In this document: in pieces, positions 1 through 8,786 of the stretch
Layout of the letters: every line of letters begins with the position of its first letter
Position numbering within the stretch: position 1 is the stretch's first letter
Origin: Tunturibacter psychrotolerans
GTDB taxonomy: Bacteria; Acidobacteriota; Terriglobia; Terriglobales; Acidobacteriaceae
Assembly (NCBI RefSeq): GCF_040359615.1
Contig: NZ_CP132942.1
Coordinates: 1,054,001 to 1,118,000, forward strand
DNA: 64,000 nt
Reading direction: 5' to 3'
Translations under genes and position numbers: made by a program
The notes under the pieces: generated by a model
The model's input: only the letters and a program-made list of their open reading frames with translations
The model's database searches: none
Told to the model about the DNA's origin: nothing

Positions 1-1
1 G

Positions 2-127
2 TCGAAGACCGCGGCGACAGCGAGTGGAGAACGCCCGCACTCCAGTCCGAATCGCTCGGGCAAGAGAGGGAAGACAAAAGCAAAGGCGCGGGAGCGAAAT
101 AAGAAATCGAAGGGCAAGCGAAAATAA
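2..127 (+). CDS. C-terminal end of a basic protein (partial)
   Basis: An open frame enters from the left edge and stops with TAA at 125-127. The 41 visible residues are dominated by Lys, Arg, Ser and Gly, with a run of basic residues at the very end. Such tails are common on RNA-binding enzymes (helicases, RNase R, pseudouridine synthases), but nothing specific is recognisable. Another frame is also open to position 102 and gives a less structured composition. The assignment rests only on the basic tail and on convergence with the next gene, so it is weak. Confidence 0.3.
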   Translation, partial: SKTAATASGERPHSSPNRSGKRGKTKAKARERNKKSKGKRK

Positions 128-143
128 AACTTGAGACTCGTAT

Positions 144-602
144 TTACCTGAGGAGCCCGGCGAGGAGTAGAACAAGGGTTACGGAGAGTAACACCACACG
201 GATTTGATGGAGCCAATCCCAGCGAGCGCGATCTTTTAACCAGCCTGTGTAAGGGTTTTCTGTGTTCATCTTGGCGATTCGATTGTTGATCGGGACCAGC
301 ATCGTGATGGTGAAGACTATCGTCGCGGCCCAAATAGAGACCGCGAATGCAAGGAGCAAGCCTGGGCCCCTCGATACCGGACGATGTTCAAAGGCTGCAC
401 CTCCAAGGAGCATCAAGACCAGGCCGTACCAGAGGGGCATCGCCTTGCCGAGTACTGCGGCGAGCGGAGCGGCAGTTTGGGCGTGAGTACTGTTGTTTAA
501 TTTTCTTATCTGCGGATGGATGAAGGCGGCAACTGCGAACTCGTTTCCTACCATTGTTGCTGCAAGGGTTACGGTCGCTATGTCATAGGCAATGGGCATC
601 AT
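144..602 (-). CDS. DUF1772-like four-helix integral membrane protein
   Basis: About 152 residues with roughly four hydrophobic helices: near residues 3-25, 52-72, 78-100 and 128-150. The pattern of an early helix ending in F-I-H-P, a middle P-L-W-Y-G segment, and a cytosolic N-R-I-A-K-M-N loop before a W-x-W-L-H-x-x-R motif is typical of the DUF1772/anthrone-oxygenase-like family of small membrane proteins. Their role in most bacteria is unknown. The frame is open further upstream, but the paired ATGs at 602 and 599 fit the family start. The gene is divergent from the YggX-family gene with only about 65 bases between starts. Confidence 0.65.
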   Translation of the reverse strand: MMPIAYDIATVTLAATMVGNEFAVAAFIHPQIRKLNNSTHAQTAAPLAAVLGKAMPLWYGLVLMLLGGAAFEHRPVSRGPGLLLAFAVSIWAATIVFTITMLVPINNRIAKMNTENPYTGWLKDRARWDWLHQIRVVLLSVTLVLLLAGLLR

Positions 603-668
603 GTCGTGGGATGAGGCGTAATAATTCGTACGGCATCGTAAAATAAAAGTTCCAAGGAGTTCAAAAGA

Positions 669-941
669 ATGGCACACATGGTTTTCGACACACGATTCAA
701 GATTGAGATGGAAGGGCTGGATGAGCCGCCGTTCGATTCGGACTTTGGCCAGAAGATATTCAAAAACGTCTCGAAGAAGTCGTGGGGCGAGTGGGTAGAG
801 CGGCAGAAGATGCTCTTGAATGAGTACCGTCTACAACCTTGGACACGCGAGGCACAGGAGTTTTTAGTCGAGCAGATGAACGAGTTCTTCTTTGGTGAAG
901 GTGGTTCGTTGCCGAAGGAATATGTGGCGCCTACGACGTAG
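669..941 (+). CDS. YggX-family oxidative damage protection / Fe(II) trafficking protein
   Basis: 90 residues, the usual length for YggX. The core pattern K-I-F-K-N-V-S-K-K-S-W-G-E-W followed by Q-K-M-L-L-N-E-Y-R-L and a late F-F-F-G segment matches the YggX fold (E. coli: R-I-Y-N-E-I-S-K-E-A-W...M-L-I-N-E). Family members are linked to protection of Fe-S clusters from oxidative damage. The N-terminal cysteine found in E. coli YggX (residue 7) is absent, and the whole protein has no Cys, so a cysteine-dependent mechanism cannot apply. AAGGAG lies 9 bases before the ATG, which decides the start. It stands alone, upstream of tRNA-Pro. Confidence 0.85.
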   Translation: MAHMVFDTRFKIEMEGLDEPPFDSDFGQKIFKNVSKKSWGEWVERQKMLLNEYRLQPWTREAQEFLVEQMNEFFFGEGGSLPKEYVAPTT

Positions 942-1042
942 ATAGAAGCCGTCTGAATTCTCGTAAAGATGGCGGCTCGTGTACACTTAGAACTGCAGGA
1001 TACCCCGCCGTCGCCCGCCTGGGTTGACGTGCAAACAATAGT

Positions 1043-1119
1043 CGGGACGTGGCTCAGCCTGGTAGAGCGCACCCTTGGGGTGGGTGAGGTCGCTAGTTCG
1101 AATCTAGTCGTCCCGACCA
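1043..1119 (+). tRNA. tRNA-Pro(GGG)
   Basis: 77 nt cloverleaf. The acceptor stem CGGGACG pairs with CGTCCCG and is followed by A and an encoded CCA. The D arm is GCTC/GAGC, the anticodon stem CACCC/GGGTG encloses a TTGGGGT loop (anticodon GGG), and the T arm has TTCGAAT. A C1-G72 pair is characteristic of bacterial tRNA-Pro. Confidence 0.95.
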
Positions 1120-1325
1120 ACACTTTCTGTAATCCAAGATGGAGAGTCGCTAGAGCGCTAAGACTTTCCATAATTCTGGTCGAGGTCGAGATCGTTAGAT
1201 TAGCAACCAACGCGAGTTTGTGAAAGTTCCTCTCGTGAAGCGGCCGCGTCCCTCTGACAGCGTCTCTCGTAGGCGATCGTGCCACAACTCACACTGTTCA
1301 AGTAATTCAGATTCCATAAAATAAA

Positions 1326-1353
1326 AGAGGCGACCAAGCGTGCAGTCGCCTCT
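1326..1353 (-). terminator. Rho-independent terminator of the IPT/TIG lipoprotein gene
   Basis: A nine-base inverted repeat AGAGGCGAC / GTCGCCTCT with a ten-base loop. On the minus strand it is followed by TTTTATTTT. It lies 19 bases past the stop of the large minus-strand gene. Confidence 0.8.
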
Positions 1354-1371
1354 TGTCAAATCATGTTGCTC

Positions 1372-4300
1372 TCATTGGATAGTGATGGATAAGGAATTGG
1401 AACTCCCAGAGCCAGGGTTCTGGCTGCCGAGCGTGATGGTTTGTGCAATCGCAAGGTCAGATGCGGGTATGGCCACTTGCAGATGAGCGCTATCGATGAA
1501 GGTTGTCGTACGGGGCGATCCATTCCAAAGAGCCACTGCGCCAGGGAGAAATCCGGTGCCTGTGACCGTGAGGTACAGATTGCCGTTGCCAACAGCGATG
1601 GTGCTTTGATTGGCATTGGTTAGAGTCGGTGGTGCGTTGGTGGTGGACTCCGCAGGAAGTACGAATGGTCCGCGGATCAGGAAGATCTGAGGCGTCTGAG
1701 AAGTTGCTGCGTTAGGCACCAGGTAAGCTAGCCCGTCCTGACCGAAACGCGTTCCGCTCAGCGCCGAGATCGAGTTCCCTGGCAGTTGGATTTGCTGCTC
1801 GAGTGTAAAGTGCTGCGTATCGAACCGCTCCAGGAAGTAGGCAGCTGTACCCGCATCGTTGACGCCGACGACAAAGGCCTTGGATTCCGCTTGATACGGA
1901 ACCACGCCACCTCCGACCAGACCGGTTGAATACGGGCCATTTCCAAGAGGGAGGACTGCCACTTGCGAGGGTGGAGTAGTGCTGGGATTGATGATGCCGC
2001 CACCCGTACCAAAAACTAAGCCGCCATCCAGGGCGAACGTACCTCCGAAGCCGCCTAGCCCGTTCAACGTAGTTCCATCGACCAATGTTGCTCCGGTCGC
2101 GTCGATGCTGTAACGGTAGAACTCTGCGCCAGTGGTTTCTGAATCATAGGCGTAGAAGTGGGTCGCGTCGGCAAAAACGGGGTTGTCTCCGGCGTAGATC
2201 TGCGTCAGATTATTTCGGAAAGTTCCAATACTGCCGGAGATATCCAAGATGCCTATGCCTGTGGCATAACCGAGTTCCACGGCAAGGCTCGAGTCCGAGC
2301 CCGGTACTGTGGCGATGGCCGATGCTGCAACGTTCCCGCTTGCATAAACTGAAGTGGAGATGATTGGAACTGTAAGATCGAGCGTCTGATTGAGGAGGTT
2401 GAAGCGACCCAGGCTCTTGGCGCCGCTGAGGCCGATGTAAAGATAGTTGCCATCGCTGGTTTCAGAGAGCAGATTTGGCTCACTGCCAACCTGGATTGGT
2501 GAACCTACACTTCCGTTTGCCGGGTCGATGACAACCAGGCTATTGCCGGTAATTGTCGTCGAACTACTCGGCAGGACAGCATAGATCTTCCGCGTAAAGG
2601 GATCAAAGTTGATGGCATTTGCAGGCACATTTAGCAATTGATAGATGTGCAGCGGCAACGCGGTGGACTGTCCGCCTCCCGGTATGGGCGTGGTCACTGA
2701 GACTTGAGCCCAGCCGAGCTGCTGGACCAGAGAAGAGTCGACGGTCGCGGTCATCTGGCCGTTACTCACAATCGTGGTTGGCAGAGATTGTCCGTTCCAC
2801 AACACGCTGGAGGCGGCGGTGAAACCAGTTCCATCCACAGTCAGAGTCAGGGTAGAACTGCCGGCGGCAACCAGCGCGGGAGACAGTTGAGTGATGGTGG
2901 GCGATGGGTTGAAAGGATTGCCCGTGACTGTCGTAGTCGCGGTCGTGTGATTGTTAGAGGAGACCGGATCAAAGCTGACTGAAGAAGTAGTTGCGGTCAT
3001 CCCAAGCGATCCCGAGATAGTCGGCGTCACTGAGATCGTGATATTGGCCGAGCTGCCGTTCGCGATCATTCCAAGATCGCAGTCGAGTGAGCTGTCGCCG
3101 CTGCAGGTGCCTTGCGAGGGAGTAACAATTCCATTGACGGCAGACGCCGGCAGGACGGTGTGAAGGGTTACGCCCGACGCGGCATTTTGGCCGAGATTGG
3201 CAACTTGCACGGTGTAAGTAAAGGCTACGCCCGTGGGTGCGGATGCTGGTGCCTGGATGCTGATGGATAAATCAGCAGGCGAAGTAGAGGTGTCTTTCAC
3301 GATTGGGCCATGAAGGACATAGAGTTGCGAGGAGGTATGGAATGCCAGTCCGTCCTGACCCCATCGGACCAGATCCGCTGGAGTTGAAGTGAAGGAGTTC
3401 GACGGGTATGAGCCGATGCCGGTCACCGGAAGGCTTCCGGTCGGATTGAACGTGCTCTCATCGAAGGCAAGAATCTGGTTGGTGTTCTCCAGCACCGACG
3501 TAGGTACGATCCATGAGCGTCCCAGTGTTGAGTCCGAGACGACGGGCCCTGAGACCGCAGTCGGAGTGGTAGAGCTGGCGCTGGTCGTAGAAAACTGGCC
3601 AAGCTGATGACCAGTGCCTGCATCAACCACAGCACCGGATGAAAGGTAGAGACGGCCGTTGTCGTATTGCACCGTCGTGCCACCAGCGTTGCCACTGCCT
3701 AGTTGAGCTGCCGCTGTTACGCCTGTCGCGTCGATGGTGAGTGTATAGAGGTTCGATCCGATAGATTGCGAGTTGAGATAGAGAGTTGACGCAGAACTGC
3801 CGAAGGCGAGCCCGCCGTAGTTTTGGTTGAAATAGGTGCTGAGACCTGAGCTGCTCTTAGCCCTGGCTACGCCCGAGTCAAAGATGGTTACTATGCCGTT
3901 GTTCCCGTAAACCGCGACTGAGTTAGGTTGACCAGGAAGTGCAGCGAGACCCGATGCGACGTATGGCGCGTTGTAGATTCCTGGTCCGCCGCCAAGCGAA
4001 AATTGAACACCCGCAGTGGCTGTAGTCAGATTTACTTGACGTACGGCGCCGGCGCCGTTGAGACCAGCAAATAACTGGGTACCATCACTCGAGAGCGCGA
4101 TACGAGTTGGCTCACTGCCGACGAAGATTGTCTTGAGAATGACGCCAGTGTTGGGGTCGATGCCTGCGATGCTGTTGCCAAGGCCCTCGCCCGCCGAACC
4201 CGCAATCGAGGCGTAGATGAGACCATCGACCGCGTTGTAGACGATGTCGTTGATTGGCAGCGCTAGAAACGTCGTAAACGGCTGCGGCGGCAGGGGCTGG

Positions 4301-5472
4301 CCCTGAAACTCCGGCGTCGAAACCTGAATACTGGCCTGCGCAAAGCCCGAGATCAACGAGGCCGGAATAACTGCCGTCAGTTGACTGGAGCTTACATAGG
4401 TGGTGCTGAGCGGTGTGGTATTCCATTCGACTACGGAGTCTTGGAAAAAGCCGCTTCCATAGATAGTGATCTGCGTGTCTGGACTACCGGCTGGGACCGA
4501 GTTGGGCGTGACGCTGAAGCTAACAGTGGGCGTTGCTACAGTCATCGTTGCGGAGTTCGATTGAACCGCAGGCGAACCAGGATTACTCACTACAATCTGG
4601 ATCGAGCCTGCGGACGTAAAGAACGTCGGTGGAATCGAGATACTAATGTTCGTAGCACTCTGACTAGATACTGGAACGAACTGGCCATTGGCCTGAACCG
4701 TCGCGTTTGCCGCAAAACCACTTCCGGAAATGTTGACCGATACCGGCACGCCCGAGGAGGCATTCACCGCCACACTCGACGGGCTGAGAGAAAAGATTGT
4801 GGGCAAGTTTGCGGCCACGACAAGCTCAGTGGGAGTTGTCGTGCTGCCGCCTGGCCCCGGATTGTTGATAGTGATTTGCCCCGTGCCATAGCTCTGCAAA
4901 TCCAGAGCTGTTAATGACACCTGCAACGTCGTGCCGTTGACGAAGACCGTAGGCCGAGCCATGCCGTTCCACATAACAACGGAGTTTGCCTCAAAACCCC
5001 TGCCGTTCACCGTGACTGTTGCCGCAGCGCCCTGAGGTACTGTCTGCGGCGAAAGGCTGGTAAGGATAGGCTTCGGGCTCACGATCGAGAAACTCGCTGC
5101 TGCAGAGTTGCCTCCTCCCGGCGAAGGATTTGAGGCAACAAAGCTCACTATCTGTCCGGAAGCCAACGCAGACGCAGGCACAGCTACTTGCAGGCTCGTA
5201 GCGCTGACGTATTTTGTCTGTAGCACAGTGCCATTCAGAGCCGCAGCTGTAGACGCAAGATAGCCCGTTCCGGTGAAGGTTACTGTCTGCGAAGGCGAGC
5301 CAGCGACGATGCTTCCGGGAGAGATGGATGAGATGGTCGGTGCTGGATTCACTGTGGAAGTGGGCGGAGCCGGCGGGTTGGAGTTCCCGTTCGGGTTAGA
5401 ACCACCGCTGCAACCGGAGAGCAAAGAAAGAGAAAGAATCGAACCTACCAAAAGCAGAGAGCTGTGACGCAC
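1372..5472 (-). CDS. Large secreted lipoprotein with IPT/TIG repeats, two beta-propeller modules and a DUF11 domain
   Basis: The product has 1366 residues from a GTG start at 5472, chosen because GGAGGA precedes it by five bases and the following 21 residues form a lipoprotein signal ending L-L-S-G-C (lipid Cys 21). The ATG at 5586 would bury that signal. Residues about 40-400 hold four or more IPT/TIG beta-sandwich repeats, each with the pattern S-L-S-P-x-x-V...V-x-G-x-G-F...V-x-W-N-G. A YVTN-like propeller (about 400-720), a DUF11 domain with two Cys (about 735-860), a further IPT repeat, a second copy of the propeller (about 950-1250) and a closing IPT repeat follow. The internal duplication is clear: both halves contain V-Y/N-F-x-x-x-x-x-x-I-Y-A and V-G-S-E-P near their starts. 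Role is unknown; surface adhesion or polymer binding is inferred from architecture. The gene is monocistronic with its own terminator. Confidence 0.85.
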   Translation of the reverse strand: MRHSSLLLVGSILSLSLLSGCSGGSNPNGNSNPPAPPTSTVNPAPTISSISPGSIVAGSPSQTVTFTGTGYLASTAAALNGTVLQTKYVSATSLQVAVPASALASGQIVSFVASNPSPGGGNSAAASFSIVSPKPILTSLSPQTVPQGAAATVTVNGRGFEANSVVMWNGMARPTVFVNGTTLQVSLTALDLQSYGTGQITINNPGPGGSTTTPTELVVAANLPTIFSLSPSSVAVNASSGVPVSVNISGSGFAANATVQANGQFVPVSSQSATNISISIPPTFFTSAGSIQIVVSNPGSPAVQSNSATMTVATPTVSFSVTPNSVPAGSPDTQITIYGSGFFQDSVVEWNTTPLSTTYVSSSQLTAVIPASLISGFAQASIQVSTPEFQGQPLPPQPFTTFLALPINDIVYNAVDGLIYASIAGSAGEGLGNSIAGIDPNTGVILKTIFVGSEPTRIALSSDGTQLFAGLNGAGAVRQVNLTTATAGVQFSLGGGPGIYNAPYVASGLAALPGQPNSVAVYGNNGIVTIFDSGVARAKSSSGLSTYFNQNYGGLAFGSSASTLYLNSQSIGSNLYTLTIDATGVTAAAQLGSGNAGGTTVQYDNGRLYLSSGAVVDAGTGHQLGQFSTTSASSTTPTAVSGPVVSDSTLGRSWIVPTSVLENTNQILAFDESTFNPTGSLPVTGIGSYPSNSFTSTPADLVRWGQDGLAFHTSSQLYVLHGPIVKDTSTSPADLSISIQAPASAPTGVAFTYTVQVANLGQNAASGVTLHTVLPASAVNGIVTPSQGTCSGDSSLDCDLGMIANGSSANITISVTPTISGSLGMTATTSSVSFDPVSSNNHTTATTTVTGNPFNPSPTITQLSPALVAAGSSTLTLTVDGTGFTAASSVLWNGQSLPTTIVSNGQMTATVDSSLVQQLGWAQVSVTTPIPGGGQSTALPLHIYQLLNVPANAINFDPFTRKIYAVLPSSSTTITGNSLVVIDPANGSVGSPIQVGSEPNLLSETSDGNYLYIGLSGAKSLGRFNLLNQTLDLTVPIISTSVYASGNVAASAIATVPGSDSSLAVELGYATGIGILDISGSIGTFRNNLTQIYAGDNPVFADATHFYAYDSETTGAEFYRYSIDATGATLVDGTTLNGLGGFGGTFALDGGLVFGTGGGIINPSTTPPSQVAVLPLGNGPYSTGLVGGGVVPYQAESKAFVVGVNDAGTAAYFLERFDTQHFTLEQQIQLPGNSISALSGTRFGQDGLAYLVPNAATSQTPQIFLIRGPFVLPAESTTNAPPTLTNANQSTIAVGNGNLYLTVTGTGFLPGAVALWNGSPRTTTFIDSAHLQVAIPASDLAIAQTITLGSQNPGSGSSNSLSITIQ

Positions 5473-5494
5473 GAGTCCTCCAAAGAAACAAGTC

Positions 5495-5506
5495 GTTCCC
5501 GGGAAC
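5495..5506. promoter_or_regulatory. 12-base perfect palindrome upstream of the lipoprotein GTG start
   Basis: GTTCCCGGGAAC is a perfect 12-base palindrome ending 22 bases before the GTG start of the minus-strand lipoprotein gene. Its position, just ahead of the GGAGGA ribosome site, suits an operator or a small hairpin in the leader. No known regulator is recognised. Confidence 0.4.
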
Positions 5507-5780
5507 AACCAGTGAAGGTACTTGCACCTGTAGACAGGCAAACAATGGGTCCTTGACCGCTCAACTCTTCGGGAAAGCTTTTTCATCGTAGCTGTCGTCG
5601 CCGAAACTGCCTAGAGAAAACTTTTGCTTTCCTTACGCCTGGGCCTTCCATTTCACGACAACCACCAAGGCCGACCATTCCTCTGCCGCCGAGAGGATGT
5701 GGATCTCAGTTCCACATCCCACGGTTGTATTGCCCAACACGACCACTATCCTGTAGTCGCAAAATTGCCCTAACACAGCG

Positions 5781-6740
5781 CTACAGCAATTTGATTCCTG
5801 TGAGCTCTTCGCAGGTCTGCCAAAGCCGAGTGGCGGTGGCAGTGTCATGTGCTTGTGGAGCTAGTTTTGCTGGTCCCACTTCTTCACCACGCATCTCCTG
5901 GAAGCCCTGTGGGCCATAGTAGCCAGCGTCTTGTGCGTCGAGAGCGGTTGCGGCATAGAGCGTCGGTAGGGCTCCTTCTGAATCGGTGTTGAGCACAATG
6001 CCGATGGCATGACCAAGCAGGTTGCGAAAGCTGTTTTCAATTGCAGAGTATTGGCCCGACTGGAAGAGGTTGGTGTTAGCGACGCCGGGATGAGCGGCGA
6101 CACTCATAATGCCTGATTTCGCAACGCGCAATCGGCGGTCGAGTTCGAAAGCGATTAGAAGGTTGGCTAGCTTTGATTGCTGATAGGCGCCCAACGGAGA
6201 GTAGTTTCGCGCGGACTGCAGATCATCAAAGTTGATGCGTCCCCGTTTATGCGCAATCGACGCAATGGTTACCACGCGAGTTCTTCCGGCTGCTGCAGAC
6301 GAAGATCCAGCATCGGCCCGCTCAAGGGCTGGCATAAGGAGCGCAGTAAGCGCGAAATGGCCGATGACGTTGGTGCCGAATTGCAACTCGAATCCATCGA
6401 CCGTTTCCATGCGGCGTGGCGGGGTCATAACGCCGGCGTTGTTGATCAGCAGATGCAGAGGGCGATTCTGTGCAAGCTCTGTGGCGGCAAAATTGTGGAT
6501 CGAGGCTAGAGAAGCGAGATCGAGGAGTGCCAGCTCGGCATGTGTGCCCGGCGAATCGGCTTCCATGCGCGCGAGGGCTGCCTCGCCTCGTTGCCGGTCG
6601 CGGCAGGCGAAGATGACATGAGCTCCTTTGCGAGCAAGCTTCAAAGCTGTGTGGTAGCCGATACCGCTGTTCGCGCCGGTAATGAGAACACGCTTGCCTG
6701 TGAGCGATGGAATGTCCGATGCTTGCCACTTTTTGTTCAT
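5781..6740 (-). CDS. Short-chain dehydrogenase/reductase (retinol-dehydrogenase-like SDR)
   Basis: 319 residues with a classical-type SDR layout. The nucleotide-binding glycine motif T-G-A-N-S-G-I-G is at 21-28, N-N-A-G at 100-103, the catalytic Ser near 161, and Y186-x-x-x-K190. Arg 47 in A-C-R-D-R after strand two suggests preference for NADP(H). The length and the R-x-N-F-D-D-L segment resemble the retinol dehydrogenase/WW-domain oxidoreductase branch; the natural substrate cannot be told from sequence. It is divergent from the catalase-like peroxidase gene (155 bases between starts), so the two may share a regulatory region, though no operator was found. Confidence 0.88.
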   Translation of the reverse strand: MNKKWQASDIPSLTGKRVLITGANSGIGYHTALKLARKGAHVIFACRDRQRGEAALARMEADSPGTHAELALLDLASLASIHNFAATELAQNRPLHLLINNAGVMTPPRRMETVDGFELQFGTNVIGHFALTALLMPALERADAGSSSAAAGRTRVVTIASIAHKRGRINFDDLQSARNYSPLGAYQQSKLANLLIAFELDRRLRVAKSGIMSVAAHPGVANTNLFQSGQYSAIENSFRNLLGHAIGIVLNTDSEGALPTLYAATALDAQDAGYYGPQGFQEMRGEEVGPAKLAPQAHDTATATRLWQTCEELTGIKLL

Positions 6741-6895
6741 CGGTATTGGACGTAAGGAGAGGCGGGCACGGATGCGAACTATTTATTTCCTTGTGGCGGA
6801 GACGCTTCTCCATGCGCGAACAATTTAATCGAGCTAAGAATCGGTTGTAACCTGGGCTGAATCAGAGTGCAGTAGATTGGAGGAGGAGAAAAAAT

Positions 6896-7846
6896 ATGCC
6901 GCTTCCTACCGATGAAAAACTTATTGCGCTTAGCGAGCAGCTTCTGCAACAGTTCGACACGATCTTTGGACTAAACCCTGGCTTTCGTCCAGCCCATGCC
7001 AAGGGCGTCATGCTGACTGGCACGTTCACTCCATCTGCGGAGGCCGCCACTCTGACGAAGGCGCCGCACATCGTTCGGGCGTCGACGCCGGTGACCGTGC
7101 GGTTCTCGGACTCTACCGGCATTCCCCTCGTTCCGGATAACGATCCTAATGCGAATCCTCGTGGATTCGCGATTCGCTTCAACCTTGCCGAGCACGTTCA
7201 CACCGATATTGTTAGTCACTCGACCGATGGCTTTCCCACGAGGACAGGACAAGAGTTTCTGGAGCTTCTCACGGCGTTGGCTACGAGCGATCCCAGGAAC
7301 CTCGCTGGAACTCCGCTGGAGGCGTTTCTTGGCTCGCATCCGAAGGCGTTGGCGTTTGTACAGGCTCCCAAACCCCCGCCTTCGAGCTTCGCTCGCGAGA
7401 GCTACTTTGGCGTGACCGCGATGAAGTTCACCAATAAGGATGGAGTCAGTCGCTTCGGTCGTTATCGCATCGTTCCTGAGGCAGGGAATGATCATCTTGA
7501 CGATGCCACAACGGCAGCGAAGGACCCCGACTACCTGATGGCCGAGATAGTGGAGCGGGTTGGAAAAGGGCCGGTCAAGTTCAAGATCATGGTGCAGATC
7601 GCGAACGATGGCGATGTGGTCGATGATGCGACGATTCATTGGCCGGAAGATCGCAAGGTTCTGGAACTTGGCACACTCACTCTGACTGCGCCGGTTGCTG
7701 ATAGTGCGCGCGAGCAGAAGCAGATTATCTTCGATCCCATTCCGCGGGTTGATGGAATCGAACCTTCAGACGATCCTCTGTTGGAGCTTCGGGCGGCGAT
7801 TTATCTGATCAGTGGGCGGCGTCGAAGATCTGCTCCTGCGAGCTAG
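6896..7846 (+). CDS. Catalase-family (SrpA-like) heme peroxidase
   Basis: 316 residues, the length of the small catalase-related peroxidases rather than full catalases. The distal heme His is H34 in A-H-A-K-G, followed by the beta-barrel core V-R-F-S-D-S-T-G and the segment N-P-R-G-F-A-I-R-F. The proximal Tyr is most likely the one in R-A-A-I-Y near residue 307, close to the C-terminus as expected for this subfamily. It has no signal peptide, so cytosolic peroxide removal is likely. A strong GGAGGAGG ribosome site precedes the ATG. Confidence 0.88.
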   Translation: MPLPTDEKLIALSEQLLQQFDTIFGLNPGFRPAHAKGVMLTGTFTPSAEAATLTKAPHIVRASTPVTVRFSDSTGIPLVPDNDPNANPRGFAIRFNLAEHVHTDIVSHSTDGFPTRTGQEFLELLTALATSDPRNLAGTPLEAFLGSHPKALAFVQAPKPPPSSFARESYFGVTAMKFTNKDGVSRFGRYRIVPEAGNDHLDDATTAAKDPDYLMAEIVERVGKGPVKFKIMVQIANDGDVVDDATIHWPEDRKVLELGTLTLTAPVADSAREQKQIIFDPIPRVDGIEPSDDPLLELRAAIYLISGRRRRSAPAS

Positions 7847-7939
7847 GGAAGGGGAGCGGCCTTCCGTTTCGGAAGAGGCGGATGCTGCGTCTTTTCAGGG
7901 CCATTTGATCTCTGCTGGGAACCTGCTACGCTTAATATT

Positions 7940-8497
7940 GTGCTTATTACTCCGCTCCAACTCGTCGATGAACCGCTTGAATTCAATGAAGTGATCCCTC
8001 AGGGACAACTCGACTATGCCCCCGATATCCGGCAGGTTGGACCGCTGCCAGTGAATGGGGTAGCGGATCTGTTGATCGAGCATCGCAGCTCGAGTTCGCA
8101 TGTCAACGACATTCGGCTGCGTGCGAACTATAGTGCGGACTTCGAGATTCTGTGTGCCCGGTGCGTTGATCCGGTGAAGGTGCCACTTTCGGGCGATTTT
8201 GACCTCATTTTCCGTCCCGAAGCGGCCGATGCGGATGCCGGGGAGCGTTCTATTACTGCGGACGAGACCGAAATCGGGTATTATCAAGAGAGCGGTCTTT
8301 TGCTGGAGGATGTGGTGCGCGAGCAGGTGTTACTCTCCCTGCCGAGTCGCACTCTCTGTACGGCAGACTGCAAAGGGCTTTGCCCGCGCTGTGGTCAGAA
8401 TCTGAATCAAGCGAAATGCTCCTGCGATGAGGCTCCGGCTGATCCGCGTTGGAATGCGCTTGCGGGTCTGGCGGACAAGCTCGAGTTGAAGCACTAA
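7940..8497 (+). CDS. yceD: YceD/DUF177 family protein (23S rRNA accumulation)
   Basis: 185 residues starting at GTG 7940. The family features are a central C-A-R-C pair and, near the C-terminus, a cysteine cluster C-T-A-D-C-K-G-L-C-P-x-C-G-Q-N-L-N followed by C-S-C. This is the signature of DUF177, a protein needed for normal 23S rRNA levels. It sits 70 bases upstream of rpmF, and the order yceD-rpmF-plsX is widely conserved, so the three are probably cotranscribed. Confidence 0.88.
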   Translation: MLITPLQLVDEPLEFNEVIPQGQLDYAPDIRQVGPLPVNGVADLLIEHRSSSSHVNDIRLRANYSADFEILCARCVDPVKVPLSGDFDLIFRPEAADADAGERSITADETEIGYYQESGLLLEDVVREQVLLSLPSRTLCTADCKGLCPRCGQNLNQAKCSCDEAPADPRWNALAGLADKLELKH

Positions 8498-8567
8498 TCA
8501 AGTTTTTGCCTCGTCGACTGCGTGTTTTTTTGCGTGATTGCCGCGGCCGATTGAAAGGGATACTGCA

Positions 8568-8753
8568 ATGCCTAATCCAAAACGGCGCCACTCCAAGCAA
8601 CGGACTGCCAAACGCCGCAGCCACGACTTTTTGACCCCCACCGGCCTCTCCGAGTGCCCCAACTGCCACGAGCGCAAGCTTCCCCATCGTGCCTGCCGCA
8701 AGTGTGGCACGTACAAGGGTCGCGACGTGCTTGTGACTAAAGAAGCCAGCTAA
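8568..8753 (+). CDS. rpmF: Ribosomal protein bL32
   Basis: 61 residues beginning M-P-N-P-K-R-R-H-S-K, the universal L32 start. The two Cys pairs C-x-x-C (C-P-N-C and C-R-K-C) form the zinc-binding version of L32. An ATG further upstream in frame would add ten residues foreign to the family; GAAAGGGA before 8568 decides the start. It lies between yceD and plsX. Confidence 0.96.
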   Translation: MPNPKRRHSKQRTAKRRSHDFLTPTGLSECPNCHERKLPHRACRKCGTYKGRDVLVTKEAS

Positions 8754-8786
8754 CATCTCTTCCTCAAACCCTGCTCTTCCCTGCTG

